This document shows, in pieces, positions 1-7,695 of a stretch of 64,000 nucleotides of DNA. The DNA is from Aquipuribacter hungaricus (GTDB taxonomy: Bacteria; Actinomycetota; Actinomycetes; Actinomycetales; JBBAYJ01). The DNA is taken from assembly GCF_042663885.1 (NCBI RefSeq), contig NZ_JBHSXV010000001.1; one strand, written 5' to 3'. Below the pieces are notes generated by a model, which saw only the letters and a program-made list of their open reading frames with translations, was not told the DNA's origin and searched no databases. Positions within the stretch are counted from its first letter, which is position 1. Every line of letters starts with the position of its first letter. The position numbers and the translations under genes were made by a program.

Positions 1-1
1 G

Positions 2-274
2 TGGCCGACCGGCGAGGTGGCCGTCATGGGCGCCGTCGCCGCGGTCCGCATCCTCCACCGCCGCCGCCTGGCCGAGGTGCCGGACGACGCGCGGGCGCAG
101 GTCGAGGTCGAGCTGGCCGCCGAGCACGAGCGCCTCGCCGGCGGCATCCCCCGCGCCATGGAGATCGGCGTGGTCGACGAGATCGTCGCCACCGCGCAGA
201 CCCGGTCCGCGCTGGCGTCGGCGGTGGCCGCGGCCCCCGCGGTGCGCGGCCAGCACGGCAACATCCCGCTGTAG
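2..274 (+). CDS. Acyl-CoA carboxylase carboxyltransferase (beta) subunit, C-terminal fragment
   Basis: This is the last 90 codons of a biotin-dependent carboxyltransferase of the propionyl-CoA/acetyl-CoA carboxylase beta-chain family, which moves the carboxyl group from carboxybiotin to an acyl-CoA in the cytoplasm. The reading frame is open to the left window edge, so the gene starts outside. The visible part carries the family's WPTGEVAVMGA block, the helical segment with RILHRR, and the very typical end KHGNIPL-like (QHGNIPL). The GTG at 17 is only an internal codon and should not be taken as the start. The next gene begins 7 bases after the stop. Whether the substrate is acetyl- or propionyl-CoA cannot be told from this fragment. 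Confidence 0.88.
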   Translation, partial: WPTGEVAVMGAVAAVRILHRRRLAEVPDDARAQVEVELAAEHERLAGGIPRAMEIGVVDEIVATAQTRSALASAVAAAPAVRGQHGNIPL

Positions 275-280
275 GTCGTC

Positions 281-856
281 GTGGTCGGGGGGCTCGCGCC
301 GGAGCGGCGGCGGACGCAGCGGCTGCTCCTGCGCGGGTTCACCGACGCCGACCGGGAGCCGTTCGCCGCGCTCAACTCCGACCCGGCGGTCATGGAGCAC
401 TTCCCGTCCCCCGTCGACCGCGCCCGCAGCGACGCGCTCGTCGACCGGGTGCGGGCCGGCTGGGCCGACCGCGGCTGGGGCCTGTGGGCGGTGGAGCGGG
501 CGGACACCGGGGAGATGGTCGGGTTCACCGGCCTGTCACCGGCGACGTTCGACGCGCCCTTCACCCCGGCCGTCGAGGTCGGCTGGCGCCTGGCCCGCGC
601 GCACTGGGGCCAGGGCTTCGCGACCGAGGCGGCGCTCGCCTCGCTGCGGGTCGCGTTCGAGGACCTGGGGGTCGGCGAGGTGGTGTCGTTCACCGCGGTC
701 ACCAACTCCCGGTCCCGGGCGGTCATGGAGCGGCTCGGCATGCACCGCGACCCGGCCGACGACTTCCCCTACCCGTCCATCCCCGAGGGGCACCCGCTCC
801 GCCCGCACGTGCTCTACCGCCTCGACGCCGCGACGTGGCGGTTGCGGCAGGGCTGA
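281..856 (+). CDS. GNAT-family N-acetyltransferase (RimJ/RimL type)
   Basis: A 191-residue acetyltransferase of the GNAT fold, predicted to transfer acetyl from acetyl-CoA to an amine of a protein or small molecule. The family features are an N-terminal RTQRLLLRGFTDAD strand, the central GFTGL strand, the WGQGFATEA acetyl-CoA pyrophosphate-binding loop (near residue 108-116) and the TAVTNSRSRAVMERLGM helix shared by RimJ/RimL-like enzymes. GTG at 281 is the only in-frame start before the conserved N-terminus and lies 7 bases after the preceding stop, so the two may be co-transcribed. The substrate is unknown. Confidence 0.85.
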   Translation: MVGGLAPERRRTQRLLLRGFTDADREPFAALNSDPAVMEHFPSPVDRARSDALVDRVRAGWADRGWGLWAVERADTGEMVGFTGLSPATFDAPFTPAVEVGWRLARAHWGQGFATEAALASLRVAFEDLGVGEVVSFTAVTNSRSRAVMERLGMHRDPADDFPYPSIPEGHPLRPHVLYRLDAATWRLRQG

Positions 857-880
857 GCAGCGGAGCGGCCGACCGGACCG

Positions 881-1434
881 TCAGCCCGCGGGCGGCACGG
901 GGACGCCGAGGCCGTCGACGGCCTCCGCCCCCGGCAGCGCCCCGAGCAGCGCCCCGGGGAGCACGAGCTTGGAGCGGCGCAGCCCGGAGCCGACCACGAC
1001 CCACGGCTGCGCGACGACGGCCGCGTCCACGAGGACAGGCCAGGATGCGGGCAGGCCGATCGGGGTGATGCCGCCGTGCTCCAGCCGCTGTCCGCCACGG
1101 CCGTGGCCATGGGCGCGAACGATGCCTTGCGGGCGTCCAGGCGCCGGCGGACCAGCCCGTTGACGTCGGCCCGCGTGGTGGCCAGGACCACGCAGGCGGC
1201 CAGGGTCGTCGTCTCGCCGCGGCGCCCGGCCACCACGACGCAGTTGGCCGACTGCTCGAGGGTGACGCCGTGGGCCGCGCAGAACGCCGCGGTGTCCGCG
1301 AGGTCGGGGTCGATCTCCGCGACGTGCACCTGACCGGCCTCGGACGCAGCGAGCGTCCCCAGCGCGGCGGCCACGGGCGGCGCGAGCAGGTCCGGCCGGT
1401 CGAGGGCGGGGACGGTGGTGAGGCTGCCGAGCAC
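881..1434 (-). pseudogene. YbaK/EbsC-type aminoacyl-tRNA editing protein, interrupted by a one-base frameshift
   Basis: Two overlapping frames on the minus strand together make one YbaK-family (Cys-tRNA(Pro)/Pro-tRNA deacylase-like) protein. From GTG at 1434 the frame runs through QSANCVVVAG and LVRRRLDARKASFAPMATAV. Family members then continue with a HGGITPIGLP-like block. Here that block (LEHGGITPIGLPASWPVLVD ending GSGLRRSKLVLPG and a TGA at 881) lies in another frame. The switch falls at about 1090-1100, where one base appears to be missing in GCGGACAGCGGCTGG. In the original frame translation continues to 814 as unrelated sequence. It is either a recent pseudogene or a sequencing error; as read, the substrate-loop half is lost. 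It converges on the acetyltransferase gene. Confidence 0.8.
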
Positions 1435-1464
1435 GTCGGAGACCGTACCGACCGCGGCACGGCA

Positions 1465-1543
1465 GACGCCGGTGATCTCGGGCTCGCTCGCGTGCGCGTG
1501 CTCCGACGAGGTGAGCGACGCCGGTGATCTCGGGCTCGCTCGC
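1465..1543. repeat. Perfect 27-bp direct repeat, period 52
   Basis: The same 27 bases (beginning GACGCCGGTGATCTCGG) occur at 1465-1491 and 1517-1543, separated by 25 bases. They lie just upstream of the frameshifted YbaK-like gene, in a stretch (1435-1667) where I see no gene. This looks like a local duplication of 52 bases, not an operator. Confidence 0.85.
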
Positions 1544-1667
1544 AGGTGGGTCCGTCGGCGCCCGTGGGGCGGCTCTCTGCGAGCCGTCGTGGTCGTCCTC
1601 GGGCCGTCAGGGCCGTGCCGGCGGCTCCTGGGGAGTCATCGTGGTGGTGGTCCCAGGCCGGTGGGAC

Positions 1668-2162
1668 TCAGCCGACGCGGTGCAGCCAGCGGACCTGCGC
1701 GTCGTCGCCGGCGTGGCGGAACGGCTCGAGCTCTCGGTCCCAGGCCTCGCCCAGCGCCAGCTCCAGCCGGCGCCGCACCTCCGCCGGGTCGCCCAGGGCG
1801 AGCGCGGCCCGCACCCGGTCCTCCGGCACCACGGTGTTGCCGTGGACGTCGACGACCGCGTGGAACAGCCCCAGGTCGGGGACGTGGCTGAACCGGGCGC
1901 CGTCGACTCCGCGGCTCGGCTCCTCGGTCACCTCGTAGCGCAGGTCGGCCCAGCCGCGCAGCGCGCTCGCCAGACGTGCCCCTGTGCCCTGCTCACCCTG
2001 CCACGACATGTCGGTGCGGTACAGGTTCGGGCCGAGCGGCTGGGGCGTCCACGTCAGGTCGACGCGCACTCCCAGGGCGCGCCCGGCGGCCCACTCGACG
2101 TGGGGGCACAGGGCGCGTGCTGCGGAGTGCACGTAGAGCACACCGCGGGTGACGACTGGCAT
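1668..2162 (-). CDS. DUF3145 domain-containing protein
   Basis: A 164-residue protein matching the actinobacterial DUF3145 family over its full usual length. The N-terminal TRGVLYVHSAARALCPHVEW and the following WTPQPLGPNLYRTDMSW and WQGEQGTGARLASALRGW blocks are diagnostic as I know the family. The ATG at 2162 is chosen because the family begins there and a strong GGAGGAG ribosome-binding site lies 5 bases upstream; the open frame extends much further (to 2450), but that part is compositionally biased shadow sequence. No function is established for the family, and no signal peptide or membrane segment is visible, so it is presumably cytoplasmic. It is divergent from the next gene. Confidence 0.88.
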   Translation of the reverse strand: MPVVTRGVLYVHSAARALCPHVEWAAGRALGVRVDLTWTPQPLGPNLYRTDMSWQGEQGTGARLASALRGWADLRYEVTEEPSRGVDGARFSHVPDLGLFHAVVDVHGNTVVPEDRVRAALALGDPAEVRRRLELALGEAWDRELEPFRHAGDDAQVRWLHRVG

Positions 2163-2422
2163 GGTGTCTCCTCCGTGTCCGAGGGTCGTCTTCCCCAACG
2201 GCCTCGTGCGCGGAGCGGTCCTGTGCCGCGGCAAGTGTGGCGCACGCCCCCCGCGCCGCGCCAGCCCGCCGCGCCGGGCACCCGGCCGGGACCCGGCCGG
2301 CGCTGCCGCCTGCGCCCCGCACCGCCCCGCACCCGCCCTGCGGCTCAAGCCGAGGCGTCGGCGTGCCGACGACAAGGCGGGGGCCGGCCTTCCTGGTCGG
2401 GCGCGACGGAGAAGAGGACCTC

Positions 2423-2848
2423 GTGGACGGTGTCGACCTGCTCGCAGCACAGGCCTACGGCGAGGGCGTGATCACCGAGGTGATCCGCCCGGCGGCGATC
2501 GTGCCCGAGGGCGCGGCCCGGGCGATCCTCGTCGAGCTCAGCCTCGGCGACGTCGCGACCGGCGGCCTCTGGCACTCCTCGACCACGACCTGGTCCCGCT
2601 ACGACCGGCCCTGGGAGGGCTCCCCCGACGCGGCCGGCGCCGAGCTGGTCGGCGCCATCCAGGTCGCCTACGGCACCCCCACCCGCTACGAGATCACGCT
2701 GTACCGGGTGACGATCACCCAGTTCGGCCACGGCGAGGGGTGGAGCGTCGAGCGGCTCAGCGACGAGGCCCTGGGCTTCGGCGGGCTGACGCTGGCCGAG
2801 TGCCCGCGCGCCGCCCTCGGCGCGCCGCCCAAGCCGTTCCGGTTCTGA
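2423..2848 (+). CDS. Conserved hypothetical protein
   Basis: A 141-residue protein with no domain I can name. The core is well-behaved mixed alpha/beta sequence without membrane segments or a signal peptide, with conserved-looking stretches LAAQAYGEGVITEVIRPAAIV, GLWHSSTTTWSRYDRPW and GTPTRYEITLYRVTITQ. The frame is open from 2237, but the upstream 60 codons are Arg/Pro/Ala-rich and look non-coding; GTG at 2423 has a GAAGAGG site 5 bases upstream and is preferred. It faces away from the DUF3145 gene across about 260 bases in which I see no other gene. I cannot assign a function. Confidence 0.62.
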   Translation: MDGVDLLAAQAYGEGVITEVIRPAAIVPEGAARAILVELSLGDVATGGLWHSSTTTWSRYDRPWEGSPDAAGAELVGAIQVAYGTPTRYEITLYRVTITQFGHGEGWSVERLSDEALGFGGLTLAECPRAALGAPPKPFRF

Positions 2849-2894
2849 CCCCGGCGGGGTGATACTCGCTCGCACGCCAGAGCGGAGGTGCCCC

Positions 2895-4394
2895 GTGCAG
2901 CAGGACCGGACCGACGACCGGACGCCCCACCCGACCGACCAGCTCCTCGACCCGACGCCCGCGGCGCCCGTGCGGCCCCCGGCCCGCCCGCGGTCTCCTG
3001 TGCCCGTGCGCCCCACGGTGCTGCGGCGGCCCCCGGGGCTGCGCCACGGCATCCGGCGCAGCCCTGCCCCTGAGAAGCGGCCGGTGCCGACGTACGCACT
3101 GCTGCCCGTCGTCGTCCACGGGCTCGGGTCGGTGGACTGGCAGCGGGTGCTCCGCCGGACCGGCATGCCGTTCCGCTCCCCCGCCGCCGACCCGGGACGC
3201 AGCGTCCTCGCGGTGCTCGGCTCCGCCACCGGCGGGGTCCTGGCCAGCGCCTGCGCCGCCGTCGCGCTCGGCGCGGTGACCGGCGTGCCCCCGCAGGGCA
3301 GCCCGGCCGCGCGCGCCGGGGCCGGCTGGTCCGCCCTGGTCCCGTTCCCGGTGCTCGGGCCGGCGGCCGGGGCCTACGGCGACGCCTCGCTCGCCTGGCG
3401 CTGGGCCTCCGCCGGCACCCGGGACCCGTCCCTGGCCGCCGTGCGGGCGGGTGTCGGGGTCGCGGTGCACGGGCTCGTCCACGCCACGGTCGGCGCGGCG
3501 GTCGAGCGCACCCTGGACGCGCTCCTGCCCGACCCGCCGCGCCCGCCGGCCGCGCAGCCCGCGACCCGGCTCAACGTCGTCGGCCCCGACGTCCAGGACA
3601 CCGGCGCCGGGCCCGAGGGCTTCGTCGTCTACCTGGACGGGGTCGGCCGGTGCGAGCGCCGGACCACACCCGTCGGCCGTGGCCTCGCCGCGGCGCTCGC
3701 CGAGCGGCTGCCCCGCTGGACGGTCGTGCTGTCGCTCATGCCGAACGACGTCACGCAGGAGCCCGCGTGGAACCGCCCGGTCACCGGGCGGATGTGGCGC
3801 CGGCTGCACCGGCTCTCCCCCGTCACCACCCTGGTCCGCGGCGTGTGGGAGGCCGTGGTCGCGGTCGACCCGCGCTACCGCGAGCGGCTGGCCGAGGAGC
3901 ACACCCGCCACGTCGTGCAGCACCTGGTCGCCGCGGGCTACGCCGTCGGCAGCGGCGCGCCGGTCGTGCTCGTCGGGCTGAGCGGCGGCGCGCAGACCGC
4001 CCTGCGGGTCGCCTCGGAGGTGGCGCGGTCGCTGGGCGGCGCCCCGCTGGACGTCGTCACGCTCGGCGCCTTCGCCGACGGCGGCGCCGACCTGGACGGG
4101 GTGCGCCGGGTCCACTCGGTGGTCAGCTGGGGCGACCCCGCCGAGCTGCTGCCCGTGCTGCTGTTCCCCTCCCGCTGGACGGCGCTCGGCGTCGGGGCCT
4201 GGCGGCGCGCCAAGGTGGCCGGCACCGTCGTGGTGCGCCGGCACGACTTCGCCACCCACATCGGTCCCGGCGGTTACCTCAGCCCGACCGCGCACGCCCC
4301 GGACGGCCGGACCCGGCTGGCGCAGGCCGCCGACGTGGTCGCCGCCGCCGCCCGGCAGCTGCTCGCGGACCGGACGCGGGTGCCCTCGACGTGA
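2895..4394 (+). CDS. Alpha/beta-hydrolase-like protein with hydrophobic N-terminal half
   Basis: A 499-residue protein. The N-terminal ~60 residues are Pro/Arg-rich and probably disordered. Residues about 90-190 contain hydrophobic Ala/Gly/Val-rich stretches that could be membrane-associated. The C-terminal half has an alpha/beta-hydrolase look: FVVYLDGVGR, then a nucleophile-elbow-like VLVGLSGGAQTALRVA around residue 360-370 (Ser in GLSGG), a following DVVTLGAF strand, and a late His in RRHDFATHIGPGGYL that could complete a triad. GTG 2895 has GGAGG 6 bases upstream and is preferred over 2859. The stop overlaps the next gene's GTG, so the two are likely co-translated. The substrate is unknown. 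Confidence 0.68.
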   Translation: MQQDRTDDRTPHPTDQLLDPTPAAPVRPPARPRSPVPVRPTVLRRPPGLRHGIRRSPAPEKRPVPTYALLPVVVHGLGSVDWQRVLRRTGMPFRSPAADPGRSVLAVLGSATGGVLASACAAVALGAVTGVPPQGSPAARAGAGWSALVPFPVLGPAAGAYGDASLAWRWASAGTRDPSLAAVRAGVGVAVHGLVHATVGAAVERTLDALLPDPPRPPAAQPATRLNVVGPDVQDTGAGPEGFVVYLDGVGRCERRTTPVGRGLAAALAERLPRWTVVLSLMPNDVTQEPAWNRPVTGRMWRRLHRLSPVTTLVRGVWEAVVAVDPRYRERLAEEHTRHVVQHLVAAGYAVGSGAPVVLVGLSGGAQTALRVASEVARSLGGAPLDVVTLGAFADGGADLDGVRRVHSVVSWGDPAELLPVLLFPSRWTALGVGAWRRAKVAGTVVVRRHDFATHIGPGGYLSPTAHAPDGRTRLAQAADVVAAAARQLLADRTRVPST

Positions 4395-5053
4395 CGGTCA
4401 ACCCCCGACGGCCGGCGTCGCTGTCGATGGCCGCCGCCAACGCGGTCCCCGGACCCGACCCCGCCGAGCGGCTCGAGGCCGCGCACACGAGCGCGCAGGC
4501 CGTCGTCCAGCGGCTGCGCGACGGAAGCGACCCCGCCGCGGGCGAGCGGATGGTCGCGGCGGTCGACACCGACGAGGGCCTCGACGCGGCCGCCCGGCTG
4601 TGGGCCGTGGCGTCGCCGGTGTCGCTGCCGGGCGCGCTCTGGCGGCTGGTCGCGCTGCGGGCCGGTGTCCGGCGGGCGCCCGGCCAGGCGGCCGAGGAGT
4701 TCGACGCCGGCCGGTCGCGGCTCCCGGTGGCCGAGGTCGTCGCGGGCGTCGCGCACCCGCCCGGGCCGGACGAGGTGAGCGCGATGGTCGACTCCGTGCT
4801 CCGGGGTGTCGGCGACGGCGACCTGGGGGTGACGTTCGAGCGGGCGGCCGCGTTCGCGCGCGTCTGCTCGGTCGGGCGCGCCGTCCTCGCCGACCGCGGC
4901 CAGGTCGACATCACGGCGCCCGCGGACCCGGTCGCTGACCTGGACGCCGAGCTCGACGCCGCCCGGCTCACCCGGTCCGCGTCGGCGCTGGTGCAGACCG
5001 CCGACGACCTCGAGGCCTGCGCCCGGCGGTGGCGGCACCACTCGCTCGACTGA
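4391..5053 (+). CDS. Hypothetical protein coupled to the hydrolase-like gene
   Basis: A 220-residue, Ala/Arg/Asp-rich, apparently all-helical protein with no recognised domain, signal peptide or transmembrane helix. The GTG start at 4391 overlaps the upstream TGA by four bases (GTGA), the usual sign of translational coupling, so it probably acts with the hydrolase-like protein at 2895-4394. An internal ATG at 4427 is an alternative start. Segments such as ERLEAAHTSAQAVVQRLRDG, LWAVASPVSLPGALWRLVALR and SASALVQTADDLEACARRW suggest a compact helical bundle. Function is not inferable. Confidence 0.62.
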   Translation: MTVNPRRPASLSMAAANAVPGPDPAERLEAAHTSAQAVVQRLRDGSDPAAGERMVAAVDTDEGLDAAARLWAVASPVSLPGALWRLVALRAGVRRAPGQAAEEFDAGRSRLPVAEVVAGVAHPPGPDEVSAMVDSVLRGVGDGDLGVTFERAAAFARVCSVGRAVLADRGQVDITAPADPVADLDAELDAARLTRSASALVQTADDLEACARRWRHHSLD

Positions 5054-5351
5054 GGGCGGCTGGTGCTGCCCGGGTGACTCTGCCCGAGCCGCCGTCCGGG
5101 GCCCGTCGACGGTGGCGGGCCCGGTTGGTGCGCCGGGGTGGTGCGGTGGCCGGAGGTGGGTGCCGGACCGGAAGCGCCTCACGGCGCGGGGCCGCTCGTA
5201 GCGGCTATTCATGGAGCCCGGGGCTTTCGCGGCCCGACACCCACGACCACCGTAACCGACATCCCGGTCATGGTGTTCCCCGGTGCAGGCCCTCACCCGC
5301 GTGCGCCGTGCCACACCGGGGCGGTGGTCCCGCCGGGTGGTCGGCGGTCGG
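5054..5351. other. Intergenic stretch, no gene seen
   Basis: About 300 bases between the hypothetical gene and the convergent agmatinase stop. I see no credible gene. A short perfect hairpin GCCGCT-CGT-AGCGGC (5191-5205) followed by TATTC could help end transcription, but lacks a proper T-tract. Confidence 0.4.
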
Positions 5352-6371
5352 TCAGCGGTCGGACAGCAGCGGCGCCGCCGGGTCCGGGAGCTGCCTGCCG
5401 GCCAGGTCCGCGCGCCTGCGCGCCATCCCGGACAGCGCCTCGAGCACGACGCGGTTGCCCAGGGCGGCGGTGATGTCGGCGTGGTCGTACGGCGGGCTGA
5501 CCTCCACGACGTCGACGCCGACCACGGGCAGCTCACGGCAGATCCTGCGGACGGAGTCCAGCAGCTCCCGCGCGGTGATGCCGCCCGGCTCCGGCGTGCC
5601 CGTGCCGGGGGCGTGCGCGGGGTCCGCGACGTCGATGTCGACGGACAGGAACACCCCGTCGCAGCCGTCGGTGGCGATGGCGGAGGCCTCGTCGAGGCAC
5701 GCGGTGAGCCCGCGCGCGACGACCTCGGTCATCTCGAAGGACCGCATCCGTTGCCCGGCCATCCACTCGAGGGTCTCCGGTCCCGGCCAGTAGCCGCGAA
5801 GCCCGACCTGGAGGAACCGGTCGCCGCGCAGGGCGCCGGACTCGATGAGGCGCCGCATCGGCTGGCCGTGGCCCCACAGCGACCCGAACTCGATGTCGCC
5901 GGTGTCGGCGTGGGCGTCGAAGTGCAGCATCGACACCCGGCCGTCGCCGTGGGCGTCGGCCGTCCCGCGGCCGGTCGCGTAGGTGATGGAGTGGTCGCCG
6001 CCGAGGACGACCGGCACCGCCCCCGTGGCGGCCACGGCCGCGACCGCCGTGCGCAGCCGCTGCAGCGCGGTCTCGATGTCGCCGGGGGGCATCTCGACGT
6101 CGCCGGCGTCGCGGACGTCGAGGTCCCGCAGCGCGTCGACCCGCAGCGCCAGGCTCGGCCGGGAGCCGTCGTGGGCGAGGTAGTCCGTCGTCCGGATCGC
6201 GTAGGGGCCGAACCGGGTGCCGGGCCGGTGCGACGTGCCGCCGTCGAACGGGGCCCCGAGGACGACCACGTCGGCGCCGGCCATGGAGGCAGGGTCGGTC
6301 CACGTGCACGCGGGCACCCCGAGGAACGTGACGTCGGGGCCGAACTGCGAGCCGTACCGGGGCTGCGTCAT
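5352..6371 (-). CDS. speB: Agmatinase / ureohydrolase family protein
   Basis: A 339-residue binuclear-manganese ureohydrolase, most likely agmatinase (agmatine to putrescine and urea); guanidinobutyrase or a related guanidino-acid hydrolase is the main alternative. Family metal-ligand motifs are all present in order: GGDHS, FDAHADT and SVDIDVADPAHAPGTGTPEPGG, plus the substrate-loop region SLWGHGQPMRR. Length matches the family. ATG at 6371 is preceded, 7 bases upstream on the minus strand, by TAGCCT, a -10-like element, so the mRNA is probably leaderless. It is divergent from an amino-acid/polyamine permease, which suggests a shared role in guanidino/polyamine compound uptake and breakdown. 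Confidence 0.85.
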   Translation of the reverse strand: MTQPRYGSQFGPDVTFLGVPACTWTDPASMAGADVVVLGAPFDGGTSHRPGTRFGPYAIRTTDYLAHDGSRPSLALRVDALRDLDVRDAGDVEMPPGDIETALQRLRTAVAAVAATGAVPVVLGGDHSITYATGRGTADAHGDGRVSMLHFDAHADTGDIEFGSLWGHGQPMRRLIESGALRGDRFLQVGLRGYWPGPETLEWMAGQRMRSFEMTEVVARGLTACLDEASAIATDGCDGVFLSVDIDVADPAHAPGTGTPEPGGITARELLDSVRRICRELPVVGVDVVEVSPPYDHADITAALGNRVVLEALSGMARRRADLAGRQLPDPAAPLLSDR

Positions 6372-6414
6372 GCCCCGGAGGCTAGGACCTGCCCGTCCCG
6401 CTAGCGTGCCGGAC
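6372..6414. promoter_or_regulatory. Head-to-head leaderless promoter pair
   Basis: Between the agmatinase and permease starts there are only 43 bases. On the minus strand TAGCCT (6379-6384) sits 7 bases before the agmatinase ATG; on the plus strand TAGCGT (6402-6407) sits 7 bases before GTG 6415. Both fit the actinobacterial leaderless TANNNT pattern, so the two promoters must share or overlap their upstream regions. This is inferred from pattern only. Confidence 0.5.
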
Positions 6415-7695
6415 GTGCACCCCTCCGCCCCGGGGCCGTCCCTGGCCCGGCGGCTCCGCACCCGGGACGCCGTGGCGGTCGGCCTGGGCTCGATGCTCGG
6501 GGCGGGCGTGTTCGCCGCCTACGGACCGGCGGCCGCAGCAGCCGGTCCGGGCCTGCTGCTGTCCCTGCTCCTGGCCGGGCTCGTCGCCCTGTGCGGGGCG
6601 ACCGCGTCGGCCCAGCTGGCCGCCCGCTACCCGACCTCGGGCGGCACGTACGTCTACGCCCGGGAGCGGCTCGGGCACTGGCCCGGGTTCGTCGCGGGGT
6701 GGGGGTTCGTCGTCGGGAAGACGTCGAGCCTGGCGGCGATGGCGCTCACCGTCGGCGCCTACGCCGCCCCCGGCCGGGAGCGGCCCGTCGCGCTGCTGGC
6801 CGTGGCGGTCGCGGTCGCCCTGGGCTACCGCGGGGTGACCCGGACGGCGGCCGCTGCCCGGGTGCTCGTCGTCGTGGTCCTGCTCTGCCTGGGGGTGGCC
6901 GTGGCGGCCGCCTTGACCGGCCCGCGGACCGCTGTCGCCGTGCCGTGGGCGGGGGTCCCGGGCGGGGGCTGGTACGGCACCCTGCAGGCCGCCGGCCTGC
7001 TGTTCTTCGCCTTCGCCGGGTTCGCCCGGGTGGCGACCATGGGCGAGGAGGTCCGCGACCCGGCCCGCACCGTCCCCCGCGCCGTCCTGCTCTCCCTGGG
7101 TGCGGCGACGTTGGTCTACGCCGTGGTGGGGCTGGTCCTGCTCGCCACGCTCGGGGTCGCCGGGACGGCCGCGTCCTCGGCACCGCTGGCGGACGCGGTG
7201 GCGGCGGGCCGGTGGCCGTGGGCGGGGGCCGTGGTGCGGGTGGGCGCGGTGGCGGCGTCGGCCGGTGCCCTGCTGGCCCTGCTGGCCGGGGTGAGCCGGA
7301 CGACGCTGGCGATGGCCCGGGAGGGGGACCTGCCCCGCTGGCTCGCCGGGGTCCACCCGGTGCACCGGGTACCGCACCGCGCCGAGCTCGTCGTGGGTGC
7401 CGTCGTCCTGCTGGTCGTGGCCGTCGGCGACGTGCGGGGCGCGATCGGCTTCTCCTCCGCCGGCGTCCTCGTCTACTACCTGCTCGCCAACCTGTCGGCC
7501 CTGGGCCAGCCGGCGGCCGAGCGGCGCTTCCCGCGGCTGCTGCAGGTCGTCGGGGTGCTGGCGTGCACGGCGCTGGTGCTCACCCTGCCGCCGGGCAGCG
7601 TGGCGGCGGGCGCGGCCGTCCTGCTCGTGGGAGTGGCCTACCGGCTGCTCAGGCTCCGGCGCGAGGCCCGGCGCGCAGCCACCGGGCGGGCCTGA
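6415..7695 (+). CDS. APC-superfamily amino acid/polyamine permease
   Basis: A 426-residue inner-membrane transporter of the amino acid-polyamine-organocation superfamily, with about 12 hydrophobic segments. The first helix carries the typical GLGSMLGAGVFAAYGPAAAAAGPG substrate-binding stretch, followed by SAQLAARYPTSGGTYVYARERLG, a classical APC block, and FFAFAGFARVATMGEEVRDPARTVPRA in the sixth helix region. The GTG at 6415 is preceded by a -10-like TAGCGT at leaderless distance; GTG 6406 is an alternative. It is divergent from agmatinase, so agmatine, another guanidino compound or a polyamine is a reasonable but unproven substrate. The gene end overlaps the convergent pentapeptide-repeat gene by 47 bases. 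Confidence 0.85.
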   Translation: MHPSAPGPSLARRLRTRDAVAVGLGSMLGAGVFAAYGPAAAAAGPGLLLSLLLAGLVALCGATASAQLAARYPTSGGTYVYARERLGHWPGFVAGWGFVVGKTSSLAAMALTVGAYAAPGRERPVALLAVAVAVALGYRGVTRTAAAARVLVVVVLLCLGVAVAAALTGPRTAVAVPWAGVPGGGWYGTLQAAGLLFFAFAGFARVATMGEEVRDPARTVPRAVLLSLGAATLVYAVVGLVLLATLGVAGTAASSAPLADAVAAGRWPWAGAVVRVGAVAASAGALLALLAGVSRTTLAMAREGDLPRWLAGVHPVHRVPHRAELVVGAVVLLVVAVGDVRGAIGFSSAGVLVYYLLANLSALGQPAAERRFPRLLQVVGVLACTALVLTLPPGSVAAGAAVLLVGVAYRLLRLRREARRAATGRA

